From positions 496,001 to 560,000 of the forward strand of contig JAHDVF020001467.1 of NCBI GenBank assembly GCA_022606425.2: 64,000 nt of DNA, given 5' to 3'. Every line of letters begins with the position of its first letter. Positions within the stretch are counted from its first letter, which is position 1. The stretch comes from Lepidostoma basale. Taxonomy: Eukaryota > Arthropoda > Insecta > Trichoptera > Lepidostomatidae. Shown here piece after piece: positions 40,765 through 50,849 of the stretch. The notes beneath the pieces were generated by a model, which was not told where the DNA came from, searched no databases, and saw only the letters and a program-made list of their open reading frames with translations. The translations under genes were made by a program, and so were the position numbers.

Positions 40765-41395
40765 TATTAATACGAATGAAAATGTCTGTTTTCTAGAAGT
40801 TTTATTATATTTTATGGGATTTACGTGTTTTTCTTTGCAAGGGCATCATCTCTCTTCTCCTTTCTTCTTTCCCTTTACCATTTCCCATCATCTGGGGTCG
40901 GCCGTCCTTGTACGAAAACGCCAAGCTTTTCTATTTTGACTCATATCCATTGTCAGGTTCTCGCGTTGGAGCTCCTATTCCATGTTGGCCCACCATGTTG
41001 CAATTGAGTGACCTCTTCTTCTTGGTTTTGTGGGAATGCTGAGGGCTTTTTGGACAAAGTGTTCACTGTCTCTTCGCATCACATGACCGTACCACTGGAG
41101 TCGAGATTCTCTTAATATTTCCGTTATTGAGGCAACCTTAAAGCTACCCCTCACGTATTCGTTCCTTACGTGGTCCAGCCTTGTGACGCCCCCGGCCCAC
41201 CTCAGCATTTTTATCGACGTTCGTGGACTTTTTTAATGGTCCAGCACTCTGCTCCATATAGCATGGCGGGCCTTACTGCCGTCTTGTAGACTCTGCCCTT
41301 GGTCATGATTGGAATTTTTTGATCACACATGCAAGGGCATCATCAAAGACATTTATTAATGCCTTAGCAAGGTGAAACTTGAATACTTAATATGG
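40765..41395. mobile_element. Foldback FB1 split by a LINE
   Basis: The left arm (ATACGAATGAAAATGTCTG, TTTTATGGGATTTACGTG) stops at 40850 and the right side resumes at 41330 (AAAGACATTTATTAATGCC, TTAGCAAGGTGAAAC). Removing the insert and one copy of the 15-bp word restores an FB1 order. Confidence 0.8.
40851..41329 (-). pseudogene. LINE-E 3' end inserted in FB1, 15-bp target-site duplication
   Basis: TGCAAGGGCATCATC is at 40836-40850 and 41330-41344. On the - strand: PIMTKGRVYKTAVRPAMLYG, AECWTIKKVHERR, a TAA and a small deletion, then MLRWAGGVTRLDHVRNEYVR, LQWYGHVMRRDSEH. This is the post-RT region of a widespread LINE lineage (MLYGAECW, RLxWYGHVxRR), here with the K-M of EMKMLRW lost. The A/G-rich tail is at 40851-40875 (complement). 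It is dead on arrival and later damaged. Confidence 0.85.
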
Positions 41396-41494
41396 AAAAT
41401 AATAAATTATTAATTTGCATTTGATTGGGAATGCGAGCTTGGGAGATTAATTGTAGATAAAGTATTTTATTAGTCTTTCTTTGATTAGTTTTTA

Positions 41495-41575
41495 TTATAT
41501 TTTTGCACCTGAAGATGAAGGTATCCTCCGAATGAACATGTCGTGTTTTTAATTATTTTTTATTAAATAGTATAA
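41495..41575 (+). mobile_element. FB7-like right arm
   Basis: CCTGAAGATGAAGGTATCC, TCCGAATGAACATGTCGTG keeps the helix and ACATGTC but with bases inserted in GAAAC. Confidence 0.4.
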
Positions 41576-42860
41576 TAGATTAAACAAAGTTTTTCAATTT
41601 CCTAAGTATATACTATAGAATTCCACAGTGTTAATGCCTTGGCGTTCAATAATTTTAGATTAAATTAAAAACGTTTGTACTAACTTAATATCTGTTAAAA
41701 TGAAAAGTTCCTTAACTAACCCTGCGGCTAAAAGGTGTCCCGCCGCTGGTACACGGTGTCCCAGAATAAACATTTAGCTTTCCCGACCTGCTGTTCTTCT
41801 CGTGATCCTAATCCCATATGGACCACTTTCTTAAGCGGCCCCTTGACGACTGAGACGGTGTGCTTATATTACAGGGTGTTCTATTTATACGCCGACAGGT
41901 TTACTCATTGTGTTTTACGATTTTCTTTTTCTGGCGTGTCCGATGAAATGCATATTTTTATAAATTTTATTCACAACTGTACAACTGAGAAATAAATTTA
42001 AATATGATTTACTAAAAAACACGAATTATTATTCCAATTCTATTCTTAGTGTTTTCTTAATTTGTGAAATTATATGGTTGCACATTAACTGCATTTTTTC
42101 AACCTTAGTTAACACCTACTGAATATTTTTGTAATGAAACTTCTGTAGAAAATTTGTAACCCCTACAAACATTATTGTGAAAGGTAAATAGTTTCCTAAC
42201 GCTAGGGAAGTTACAGTCTATATTTGATTGCTCCAATTTTAACGAAAAAAAACTTTTCGGAAAACGCTCAACGCTCTAGCGTTGTCTCAGCCCGCCAATT
42301 TGTCAGTATGTATTTGGAATTCAAAGTGAAATCACGTCTGTCTGTGCTCTAAATAACAGTATTACCAGTGTATGCTTGCATATTTCATTATACCATATAT
42401 AACGCAAATATTTTCCATTGTGTGAAGAAGTTTCATTTCTACTACGCGAGAATCTTACTCATATTTTTATCAATTCACGTCCAAATTCAAAACCACTGTA
42501 TTTCTATTAGGGCTTAGTAAAAAATATTTTTTATATGTTAAGCATTTTTTACTTTGATTGTACAATACATGACAACAAAAAATAAAGTCATATTTTTATG
42601 GGTTTTAAATATACTATACTTATATTGAAACGAATTCTGTTCTTAAAAAAAATTTCAAACAGTCCTCGATCAAATCTGCTTATCCGATTATGTATACACG
42701 ATATTTTATTACCTGGTGTTTTCTACTAAGAAATGTTAATTTCAAGATATTTCCTTCTTACAGTTTTGACTGATTTGGAAAATTCAAACAGTTTTTAAAC
42801 ATTTTAAAAATACATGTATTTTAAGACCAGTTTGATAATCATAATGATATAAAATATACC
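41575..42860. other. AT-rich sequence, little assigned
   Basis: A GC-richer patch at 41700-41950 with an 86-codon frame (41735-41995, +) is not recognised. The remainder shows no repeat of the window's families. Confidence 0.3.
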
Positions 42861-42864
42861 TTCT

Positions 42865-43155
42865 TCTTCTTCTTTCTCTCGGTCTAGGTCGTATGATCTG
42901 TGTGTGATAGTGGGTTTTCCTGGGATGGTGACGTCCAGCTGTCCTTCTAACTTTTCGGTGGCCTTCCTGTAAATCTCTTGCTGACAGGGTTATCAGTTTT
43001 TATAATGTTTGCAAGTCACGTATCTTCCTTGCGGTCTACATGATCCTGCTAGCAGCTTTTCGTGTTTCTTTCTCACCTCACTGTCTTTAACACCACAACC
43101 TAATCGTCTCATTTTTGATCCTACCTCTTAGTGTTCTGCCTTTGATAGTGCGTAG
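42865..43155 (-). mobile_element. LINE 3' end with (GAA)n tail, decayed
   Basis: On the - strand LRTIKGRTLRGRIKNETIR is followed by broken frames ending in REKEEEG; on the + strand the left edge is CTTCTTCTTCTTTC. LRTIxGxTLRxRIxNExIR is a LINE post-RT signature. Confidence 0.6.
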
Positions 43156-43159
43156 GGTT

Positions 43160-43730
43160 CTCATATAAAATAAAATATCAACATAATTAATATGACTTGT
43201 GTATAAATCACCTTAAACATAACTATGTACATATCGTCAATTATGTAAGTTGTAATTTATATGCAAAATCTAAGATAAATTTCCAGCAGTCCCATTTATC
43301 TAGATTGTAAGTTCATAAATGCACTGCGTTAGGTAGAGTTAGAATCACCCCATTGTTACTGGCGGAAGGGCGGGAGAGCATTTACCTAATCTTGTGAGAT
43401 TACACGTTAAACGTGATAGCCTCAGATATCTTCGTGTGGTCCTTAACTCCAGGAGAAGGTTCCCCTAAGGACACATTTGGTTCCTACTGGATAGGACCTT
43501 AAAAGGCTCCTCAGAGAACCGAATTCCAGCCTATATCGCCTCCAAATATTGCTTTTCTTTTTCGTAAAAAATGTTTAATTAAATACGCTGAAAAGTTATA
43601 AATGTGTAAAAAGACCAACCAAATAATTGTATGAAAATTAATTCACATGTAAGAGGAAAGGCAATATTTTTTTAAATGATCAACATCACGATAACATTTT
43701 AATATACGAGTATATAGGTTAGATGAACTG
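43160..43730. other. Unique sequence
   Basis: A GC-richer patch at 43325-43550. No frame or repeat recognised. Confidence 0.3.
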
Positions 43731-43995
43731 CTAAATTTAAGTGGCAGTGAGCTGAACATATAGCTAGACAGGACAGTATTCGATGGAAATCCAGAAATTC
43801 AATGGAGGGCTTGGACAGAGAATAGGAGTGTCGGGAGACCATCTTAAAAATGGACTGATGATATTGCCCGAATAGCTAGAACAACCTGGATGCGAAAGGT
43901 ACAATACATGGGGACGAGTGAAGGAAAATGGAAGAGGCCTATATCTAGCAGTGGAGGAATGAAAGCTGAAGAAGAATAAGAAAAAGAAGATGTAC
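43730..43995 (+). mobile_element. LINE 3' end, first half of a tail-to-tail pair
   Basis: The + strand reads a worn KWQWAEHIARQDSIRW, then WTDDIARIARTTWMRKVQYM and KWKRPISSSGGMKAEEE, ending in GAAGAAGAATAAGAAAAAG. It corresponds to the AGHIARxxDxRW...GRPxxRWxDDIxxxAGxxWMR end of a LINE lineage. Confidence 0.7.
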
Positions 43996-44105
43996 TCTAT
44001 TGCCTGACTAGCAAAGTATTCGTAAAACTCTTCCATTTTCCTTAACTCGACCCTGTCTTGTTCTTTCCGCATCCAGTTTGTTTCAGCTATTCGGGCAATG
44101 TACAT
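43996..44105 (-). mobile_element. LINE 3' end, inverted second half
   Basis: On the - strand MYIARIAETNWMRKEQDRVE, LRKMEEFYEYFASQAIEYI is open and parallels the DIARIARTTWMRK segment of the adjacent + strand copy. The two thus meet tail to tail with no tail of their own between them except the A/G run. Confidence 0.65.
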
Positions 44106-44385
44106 TTAATCATATATTTTAAACTGTTAATGAATAAACTTTGTTTTTTGTATCATAACTGTATTTTATTTTACGCGACAGATGTTTCATCAACCAATGT
44201 TGACCTCATCAGATCAATAATATATCAACAACAAAAAAAATCAATATGTCAACATTGGTTGATGAGACGGCTGTCGCGTACAATAAAATACAATTGTGAT
44301 ACAAAAAACAAAGTTTATTCATTAGAGTTTTAAATGCTGAGGTATCATAGTCTTTCGACCAAAACAATGGACTATTTAAATCATA
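44106..44385. mobile_element. Foldback FB4 with an intact hammerhead-like core
   Basis: On the - strand the left arm reads CTGATGA (44214-44208), G, helix GTCAAC/GTTGAT, GAAAC, then ATCTGTC: both CTGATGA and GAAA are unchanged. The right arm (GTCAACATTGGTTGATGAGAC, + strand) lacks the CTGATGA part. The outer right end GGTATCATAGTCTTTCGACC, AAAACAATGGACTATTTAAA matches the other FB4 copies. Confidence 0.8.
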
Positions 44386-44483
44386 TATTATGTAAATCGC
44401 ATTCGATCTTATTAAAAATAGAAAATGCATTCTGCACAATTTACTATCGCATATATTTTTTTATAATGAGTTTTTTAATAAGA

Positions 44484-44960
44484 TATTTGTGAAATGTATA
44501 CTTATATCTGTATACGAATCCTGGATTTTCACCTGTGGGCGTATAAAATAGGAGTGATACTCCAGGCGACTTCTAAAACAGTGCGCTAGGAGGCGGTAGC
44601 CTCTTCGCATTGTGTTAATAAAGTAGTTTGCTAAATGCTAAACAATCACTCTTCATAGATGGCGTTAGTGGGTGGATTGTATAGATTAATCTTAAAAAAT
44701 TAATTAGTACAATCAAATCTACATAGATGGCTAACTGGAACTGACACGTGAAGATAGGTATGGATTTGGAGTATATATACAACTTCCAAAAATGTATCAT
44801 GCATGATCATAATAACAATGGTGGAATGGGGAATGTTGTAATTACATAAAGCGTGCGCTTAACCCAACCAATGACAGGTCATAAGTCCTGTAAACACCTT
44901 GATCATCCATATTCAGTTTCCAGTTTGTTTCTTCGTCTCTATTGAGATACAATTAAAAAA
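44484..44960. mobile_element. Family D, longest copy
   Basis: The outer flank GTGAAATGTATACTTATATC, CTGTATACGAATCCTGG is followed by ~100 bp found only here (GAGTGATACTCCAGGCG), then the shared body (GATGGCGTTAGTGGGTGGAT, AGCGTGCGCTTAACCCAACC) and the right terminus CTTCGTCTCTATTGAGATAC. The left TIR seen at 18.6 kb is absent at the matching place, so copies differ by internal replacement. Confidence 0.75.
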
Positions 44961-45650
44961 TTTTAATAAGATGCTGCATCAAACAAGTGGAGAACCAAAA
45001 TCTTTTTTTTTTTTCAATTCAAAGTTTTAAATTTTATTGAGCATATCATTTTACAATCCTATGGAGATACTAATTTGTAAAATAACTACAACTCTATAAT
45101 TTAAAACTTTTATTCAACTGTACTTACTTATAAATCCTCTTCTCTAGTTAACCAACATCGCATAATCTTATAATTTGCGTGAGAATTAATTTCCGCAATC
45201 CTATTTGCACGGTACCCTTTAGAGCACAAGGATTCCAATCAAAATATATTATAAATACCTTCATCCTCAATTTTCTGGAAGTAAACCATCTTAATTAATT
45301 AAGCGGCCATTTATATTCAGGTGAGCCCAGTTTAGTCGGGCAAGTCCACTGGGGATTAGATACTTGAATTAATATTATATAAAGTTTGAGCTGTTATGAC
45401 GGTCAGGTATAATTCGGGCTATTGAAACGAATGGACGGCATTAAGCTGTTTATTATAAACGTATTTCGAGGGGTGAAAGTGCGCGAAGTACGGACCCTGG
45501 AGATAGGGTGAAATAGTATAATGGGGTAGCTACCTGGCACTTACCGTGGGTTTGACGTTTAAGATGTGAAGACACTCCGGGAATTATATTCATTTTCCCT
45601 TTCGCAAAATATAAATAAAATAATTAGCTTTTATAGAATTCTATTTAAAC
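44960..45650. other. Unassigned sequence
   Basis: AT-rich up to 45290, then a unique GC-richer patch at 45300-45600. Nothing recognised. Confidence 0.3.
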
Positions 45651-45651
45651 T

Positions 45652-45805
45652 TACTAACTAACTAACCATCGCGCCGTTTCTCCGGAGGGTTACGCAGAGA
45701 GGATAGACCGCCATTCAGTGATTTATTAATTTGGTCATGCTATGTCTTCATTAGCCTTCCACGACTTCTTTTTCCATCCACACTACTTGTATATATATTT
45801 TCAGA
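45652..45805 (-). mobile_element. LINE-A 3' fragment with internal deletion
   Basis: TTACTAACTAACTAACCATC, GCGCCGTTTCTCCGGAGGG, then a jump to TTTATTAATTTGGTCATGC, TATGTCTTC and CCACACTACTTGTATATA. About 100 bp of the usual 3' region are missing. Confidence 0.75.
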
Positions 45806-46010
45806 CGAAAGAGACGTTTTAAATTTGAAACAATATTAATAAAATAGTTTTTTGCGAAGATTTAAGAATTTAACTAATTTCGTTAAATTTTCACCCCCTT
45901 TGGGGCACGTTATATTATTTAAAAAAATTACCAGTTACTAACTACCCATAAAGGAAAAGAATAGGTGGTGAGACTTGTAAAAAAATTATAAAAAAAATAG
46001 GGCCACCCTA
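45805..46010. other. AT-rich gap
   Basis: No feature recognised. Confidence 0.3.
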
Positions 46011-46150
46011 GAATGACATATTTCGCCTGTCAAATGCCATTTACATAAAATATAATAAAACTTCCATAAAATAGTCGTTTTGATTCGTATTCATTCTTTT
46101 TTATGTTATTTTACATCAAGGTTCAAGAAACAATAAATACTTGGTTATAC
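46010..46150. mobile_element. Foldback FB1, right part
   Basis: AATGACATATTTCGCCTGTC then directly CATTTACATAAAATATAAT, AAAACTTCC and the outer end TTTTACATCAAGGTTCAAG, AAACAATAAATAC; the centre is reduced. Confidence 0.6.
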
Positions 46151-46630
46151 ATGTCAAACCGTTATAGCTACAATAAAACTTAGTAGAGTAACAAGACGAA
46201 AACAGAAAAATATTATACTTATAAAAGCTTCGTTCCGGTTGTGAAAGCTCACCTAGCGGTAGAGGACCTGGTGACACCGGAGTCCACAACACGCCGCTGT
46301 GAGTGCACGCAGGGAACAGGAAACGAATCCGCTCCTAAACCGGAATAATCCGGTTAAACCGGAACGGGACACAACTTTCCCATTTCCGGGACCTGAAACA
46401 AATATCTGAGGTATCACGCACAGCTTTAGTCCAGCCCCTGCAATAGTTTCCTTCTTCTATGGTGGATCACATTCAGCCTCTTAAGATACACCTTTAAACT
46501 TTTTCAATAAAAATCGCATATATTAATTAAAATTTCATCTATGTTAATTACTTTTAGTGTTTTGATCGAACCAGAGACACGCATTGAAACAGGCGGATTA
46601 ATGTCATAACACATCCCTTTCCAATTATGT
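46150..46630. other. Unique GC-richer patch
   Basis: 46215-46450 is GC-richer and unique, with GGTTAAACCGG/AACCGG words but no clear symmetry. No frame is called. Confidence 0.3.
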
Positions 46631-46765
46631 CTTATAATTTATTGTTTATTGAACAATGATGTAAAACTCTACATTGCCTTAGAAAGACAAAACATGTCAT
46701 TTCTATAAATTATAATTAAACTTCTAGAAAAAAGACGATGTGATTTGTATTAAATACTTTCCATT
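46630..46765. mobile_element. Foldback FB1, compact copy
   Basis: TTTATTGTTTATTGAACAAT, GATGTAAAACTCTACATTGC, then CTTAGAAAGACAAAACATGT, CATTTCTATAAATTATAAT. The left arm centre is deleted. Confidence 0.6.
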
Positions 46766-46769
46766 TAAC

Positions 46770-48105
46770 GTTTTTTTTAAATCGTGATAATAATGGTATT
46801 CACATTGTGGTTTAAGCTTTTATTTCATTTGTTTAATATTAAACAATGAATATCTTTCCATGTAGGGTGTAACAAAAAAAAAATACCCGGCGTCTGGAAA
46901 TGATACAAAGTCAGAAAAATCTTCCATCACAATGGTTTATGTGAAAAATGAGATGCCATTAATACACATCACAAAATTTTTTGTCTTCAAAAATAGAAAA
47001 TAAAATATCGAACCGTTTTCAAATTATAAACGTGTCTTGCATATTGTTAAAATTTGCATATACATAAAATATAATAAAACATATACATAAAATATAATAA
47101 AGATGTTCGACGATAGTTTATAATAGTATGGCATGGAAACCAATATTTTTTGTAATATGACTCTTTTTCACGTTTCATAGTTATGGATTTACATATACTT
47201 GTATTGCCTACTTGTATTTTGTTTTTGATTTATTATTGTATTGACACAATTTAATTTATGGATTTTATATTAAATCAATAAATTACTGAAAACTTCGATT
47301 TGGCAACAAATCACAAGAGCACAAGAGTATTGATTTAATATTAAAATGGCGGTAAACGAAAATAATTGGCTCTTGTATATAGCTACATTAATGCTATTAT
47401 TGTATACTAAGTCTGGGCAACATAAAAGAAAGGCAAAAAATTGTGGCAATAACTTGAAAATATACTGAAATTTATATAAAAATGATACCGTCAGTCGGTT
47501 TTTCTAATGTTCCTACTGCGATAGAATACCTCCCTAGAATATCTCCCATTGAGTCGGATTTAAGCGTCGTATCAATCCCCAGTCAGAAAGTGGACTTGTA
47601 GGTACTTCACATTTATCCCTTACAACAAATGCCCCGTACCTTAAGGTTAGGTAGGATAATCCTGACGACCGTTGGCCAAAACTTTAACCGGATTGCGGTT
47701 CTTCTATCCTTCCTATGCTCCTGGAAGCTCCCGTGTCTCAAGTAATGGGCTATTAAGGATTAACTCGGTCGGATTTATGTCCTTCTTATATCAAAGCAAT
47801 TCAAGACGAACGAAAAAAGCCGGCGTTTGTTTATGGGAATATTTATCTGGGGGAAAATCTATCATTTGGAATTTTCCCACACGATTTTTCCATGGGTGTC
47901 TATCATTTGGAATTTTCCCACACGATTTTTCCATGGGTGTTTGACTACAATTTTTTTTATGAATGTTATCCCCAAAATTCATATTATCTCATTTTTATAC
48001 AATAAAATACTATTAATTTTAATCCTTATTTAAAACAGTGTAATGGGAATACAAACAAATTTATTGCGTACATGAGCCGATGTAAGAAAGATTTTTTTTA
48101 TCATT
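46770..48105. other. AT-rich sequence with small tandem repeats
   Basis: A 24-bp unit from an FB1 right arm (CATATACATAAAATATAATA) is repeated twice at 47057-47103. 47480-47830 is GC-richer and unique; a 90-codon frame (47672-47944, +) there is not recognised. Confidence 0.35.
47858..47939 (+). repeat. Perfect 2 x 41-bp tandem duplication
   Basis: 47858-47898 and 47899-47939 are identical; each contains CATTTGGAATTTTCCCACAC and TTTTTCCATGGGTG. Identity implies a very recent duplication, or an assembly artefact. Confidence 0.9.
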
Positions 48106-48107
48106 AG

Positions 48108-48315
48108 AACCCAATTACTGTACACAAATTGTTTGAGCTTATTATATTGATTCTCATGACATGTGATCGTATTTTGTAGCTAATCGCCATTTTATTGTCA
48201 CGTGAATTCGACACCACACTAAAGACCGTGACAATCACACTGCCATCGCCAGGAATCGAACCCGGGACCTTTGGTGTAGCAGTCATAGCTCTTGCCAGTT
48301 TGCAACGAAGATTGT
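48108..48315 (-). mobile_element. SINE-1, near full length
   Basis: In reverse: AGAACCCAATTACTGTACAC, CGCCATTTTATTGTCACGTG, GTGACAATCACACTGCCATC and GGAATCGAACCCGGGACC (intact B box). The A-box region TAGCTCTTGCCAGTTTGC is worn. Confidence 0.8.
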
Positions 48316-48359
48316 ACAAGGTTGTACATATTATATGTTGAGGAAATGGGAGAAGTATC

Positions 48360-48515
48360 AGAAAAATTCGGCCGACCCTTTTGGAGAAACGGTGGGATAG
48401 TAAGAATGCAAGTTTTTTATGTAGGTACATATTAATATAGAAATCGACTTGAGAGCATGACACGATGTATGAATATTGAGAAATCGAGAGTAAGTATATC
48501 AGGAAAGTGTTTATA
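48360..48515 (+). mobile_element. LINE-A scraps, rearranged
   Basis: CGACCCTTTTGGAGAAACGG (the 3' end) precedes AGAAATCGACTTGAGAGCAT, GACACGATGTATGAATATTG, which in LINE-A comes before it. The order is swapped, so two events or a rearrangement are needed. Confidence 0.55.
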
Positions 48516-48597
48516 TCTGAGATAATAAACTGATTTGATTTGATTTGAATCAAATTAGTCATATTAACTATAATTAATTATTTTACTTCAGGAAAAC

Positions 48598-49450
48598 TAA
48601 CTAACTAACTAACCATCGGAGGGGTCGTCAGTAAAAATAAACCGCCATATTGCTCTATCCTGATTTCTTTACATTCATACATCGTAACGTTCACGCTCGT
48701 AGATTTTTCCGAGTTTCTTTATGAATCCTTTCTTCTTCTTCTTCTTCGATGGCCCTACAGCCCATATCGAGCCTTAGCCTCCAGTATTCTTCGCCTCCAA
48801 CTCCTCCTGTCCTCCGCTTCGACCCTCCAATCTGACACTCTTAACAATCTTGTTCCATCTCTCCCAACTTCATCCTCCCATCGCAGCCTTGGTCGTCCAA
48901 TTGGTCTTCTACCACCTGGGTGCCACTCCAGCAATCTTTTTGGGGTTCGCGATGACGGCATCCTCTGCACGTGACCGGCCCATCTCAGTCTATTCAGTCT
49001 GACCTGTGTGGAGAGACTGGGAGCTTTGTAAATATTGTACAGCTCGTCATTATGCCGCACTCTCCAGCCTTCACCGTCATTCACAGGCCCCAGAATTCTG
49101 CGCAGCACCCTTCTCTCAAAAGTATCCAGTCGCTCTGCAGATTTCGCTGTCATTGTCCACGCTTCACACCCATAGGTCACTACTGTTCGGATGATTGTTT
49201 TATACAGGGTGATTTTGGTTTTCCAGTGTACATTTCTTGATTTGAGCGCTGGTAGTAGAGAGAAGAATGTTTTGTTACCAATTGTGATTCTTCTTTCGAT
49301 TTCCTTGTGATCTTCGTTTTCTTTTGTTATAGCCTTACATTTCTTCCTTATTTCATCGTTCGGTATTCTATCATTATCTCATGTCTACGGCATTTATCCT
49401 ACTCTCACCTTTATTTTGCCAGCTCAAACACACTTTCACAGGGTTTGCAA
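48598..49450 (-). mobile_element. LINE-A copy split by another LINE
   Basis: The inverted tail AACTAACTAACTAACC and 3' end occupy 48598-48730. LINE-A resumes at 49330 (TAGCCTTACATTTCTTCC, TTATTTCATCGTTCGGTA) and runs to CCTTTATTTTGCCAGCTC. The uninterrupted copies at 1.5 and 21.9 kb show that these parts belong together. Confidence 0.8.
48731..49330 (-). CDS. LINE-F post-RT region inside LINE-A
   Basis: The frame is open from about 49330 to 48755: ERRITIGNKTFFSLLPALKS, YKTIIRTVVTYGCEAWTMTA, RLDTFERRVLRRILGPVNDG, LNRLRWAGHVQRMPSSRTPK and RRPIGRPRLRWEDEVGRDGT, ending EAKARYGL. LRRILGPV, RLRWAGHVxRM and GRPxLRWxDEV mark a LINE lineage distinct from A-E. The 3' tail is the complement of GAAGAAGAAGAAGAAAGG (48731-48745). 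About 190 codons survive without a stop, but the catalytic RT part is gone. Confidence 0.8.
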
Positions 49451-49479
49451 TAGAACTCCATTGTGTACTGCCATCTTTG

Positions 49480-50605
49480 CTTCGGTTGACAAATTTCTAT
49501 TTGCAGTAATGACAATGAGATCGCTATTTATTTTGTTCCCAGCACCAATACTTATTTCGATGTCCTTCTCCATTTTTCCCCCTCATAAGAACATGCTTCC
49601 CAGATAAATGAAAAGAAAATAGTATTATGATTATTTAAAAAAAAGGAATACATAAAGATGATATTTAAGAAGTTACGTACTAAACAATGTGTTCAATAGA
49701 CCATACTAACATTCGGATTATTTCAGTTGACGTTTTATACTATAATATATAAACATAATAACGTGTGTATAAAATTGAAATGTTATGCTACGAATGGAAC
49801 GGTTGATGCTTTATGAATCAATTTTATGAAATCACATACAAACTTGTTAAGCAATTACCTTTATTCATTAAATAACGTTACATTCGACTTCAAAGAGTAC
49901 ATTGTATCTCACAAGTCTGGGCGCTTGGTTAGTTCTGTTTGCGCGGAGCAAAGTCTAGATCGACCTTTCACTGCTAAGACAAATGTAATTGGATTAAACT
50001 GACATTAGAGCTGGGCGCTTTGTGCTCAGTGGAGTAAGTACTGAGGATATCTATTATATGTACTAAGAGTTCTACCTACCTGGATATCTCTTAATTGCTA
50101 TCAGATTTATGTCAAGATGATAATTGCTACATTATTTGAAAAAGTTGAAATCAATCAAACAAAGAAATAACAAGCTTGAATAAGGAACTTAAAACACGAA
50201 TAAAATGAGTAAATTTATGAACACTTTCAGAGTTTATAATGTTCTTTGATAAATCATAATACGCTTTTTAATACATATAAATGATTATATTACAAATTAC
50301 TTCTATATTCACTTTTACTTTGTGTTGTATTGTAGATTGACATTTAGATAAATAAAAATTCACTTCGTATTTTCAGAACGCTTTATTTTACATTTCAAAA
50401 GCAACGTTCAGCTGTGACACAACCCTAATAAAATGAAATAAAGTGTTGTGAAACTACGAAATTTGATTTTATATATTCTAACTTTATTAATGCTTTTTTT
50501 TAATTTTAGCGGATAAACTTTTTTTATGTGTGATTATACTTTGATGCCTTAACCAATATGATTGAATATATTAGGGATCGATTCTATAAAAACTATTTTA
50601 CGATA
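49480..50605. other. AT-rich sequence
   Basis: A scrap like the FB2 left end (TTCTATATTCACTTTTACTT, TGTGTTGTATTGTAGATTG) lies at 50300-50345. A small GC-richer patch at 49900-50000. Otherwise nothing. Confidence 0.35.
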
Positions 50606-50609
50606 ATTT

Positions 50610-50845
50610 ATGTTTAATATGAATGAAAATATCTGGTTTTTAGGAGTTTTATTATAATATATTTCAGTTTATTTTTTCTGCCTCAGAGTTATCGCAATCG
50701 ATATTGCCTTAGCAAGGTGAAACATAGTCATTCCCATTAAAACTGTATAATGAAACAAAATATTAAAACTTCTAGAAAATAAACGCATTTATACATATTA
50801 AATAATTAATGTGAAGATTTACGTCATTGTTAAAGAAACAATAAA
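50610..50845. mobile_element. Foldback FB1, both arms, decayed
   Basis: AATATGAATGAAAATATCTG, AGGAGTTTTATTATAATATA on the left; TATTGCCTTAGCAAGGTGAA, ACATAGTCATTCCC and TTTACGTCATTGTTAAAGAA on the right. Confidence 0.65.
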
Positions 50846-50849
50846 TACA

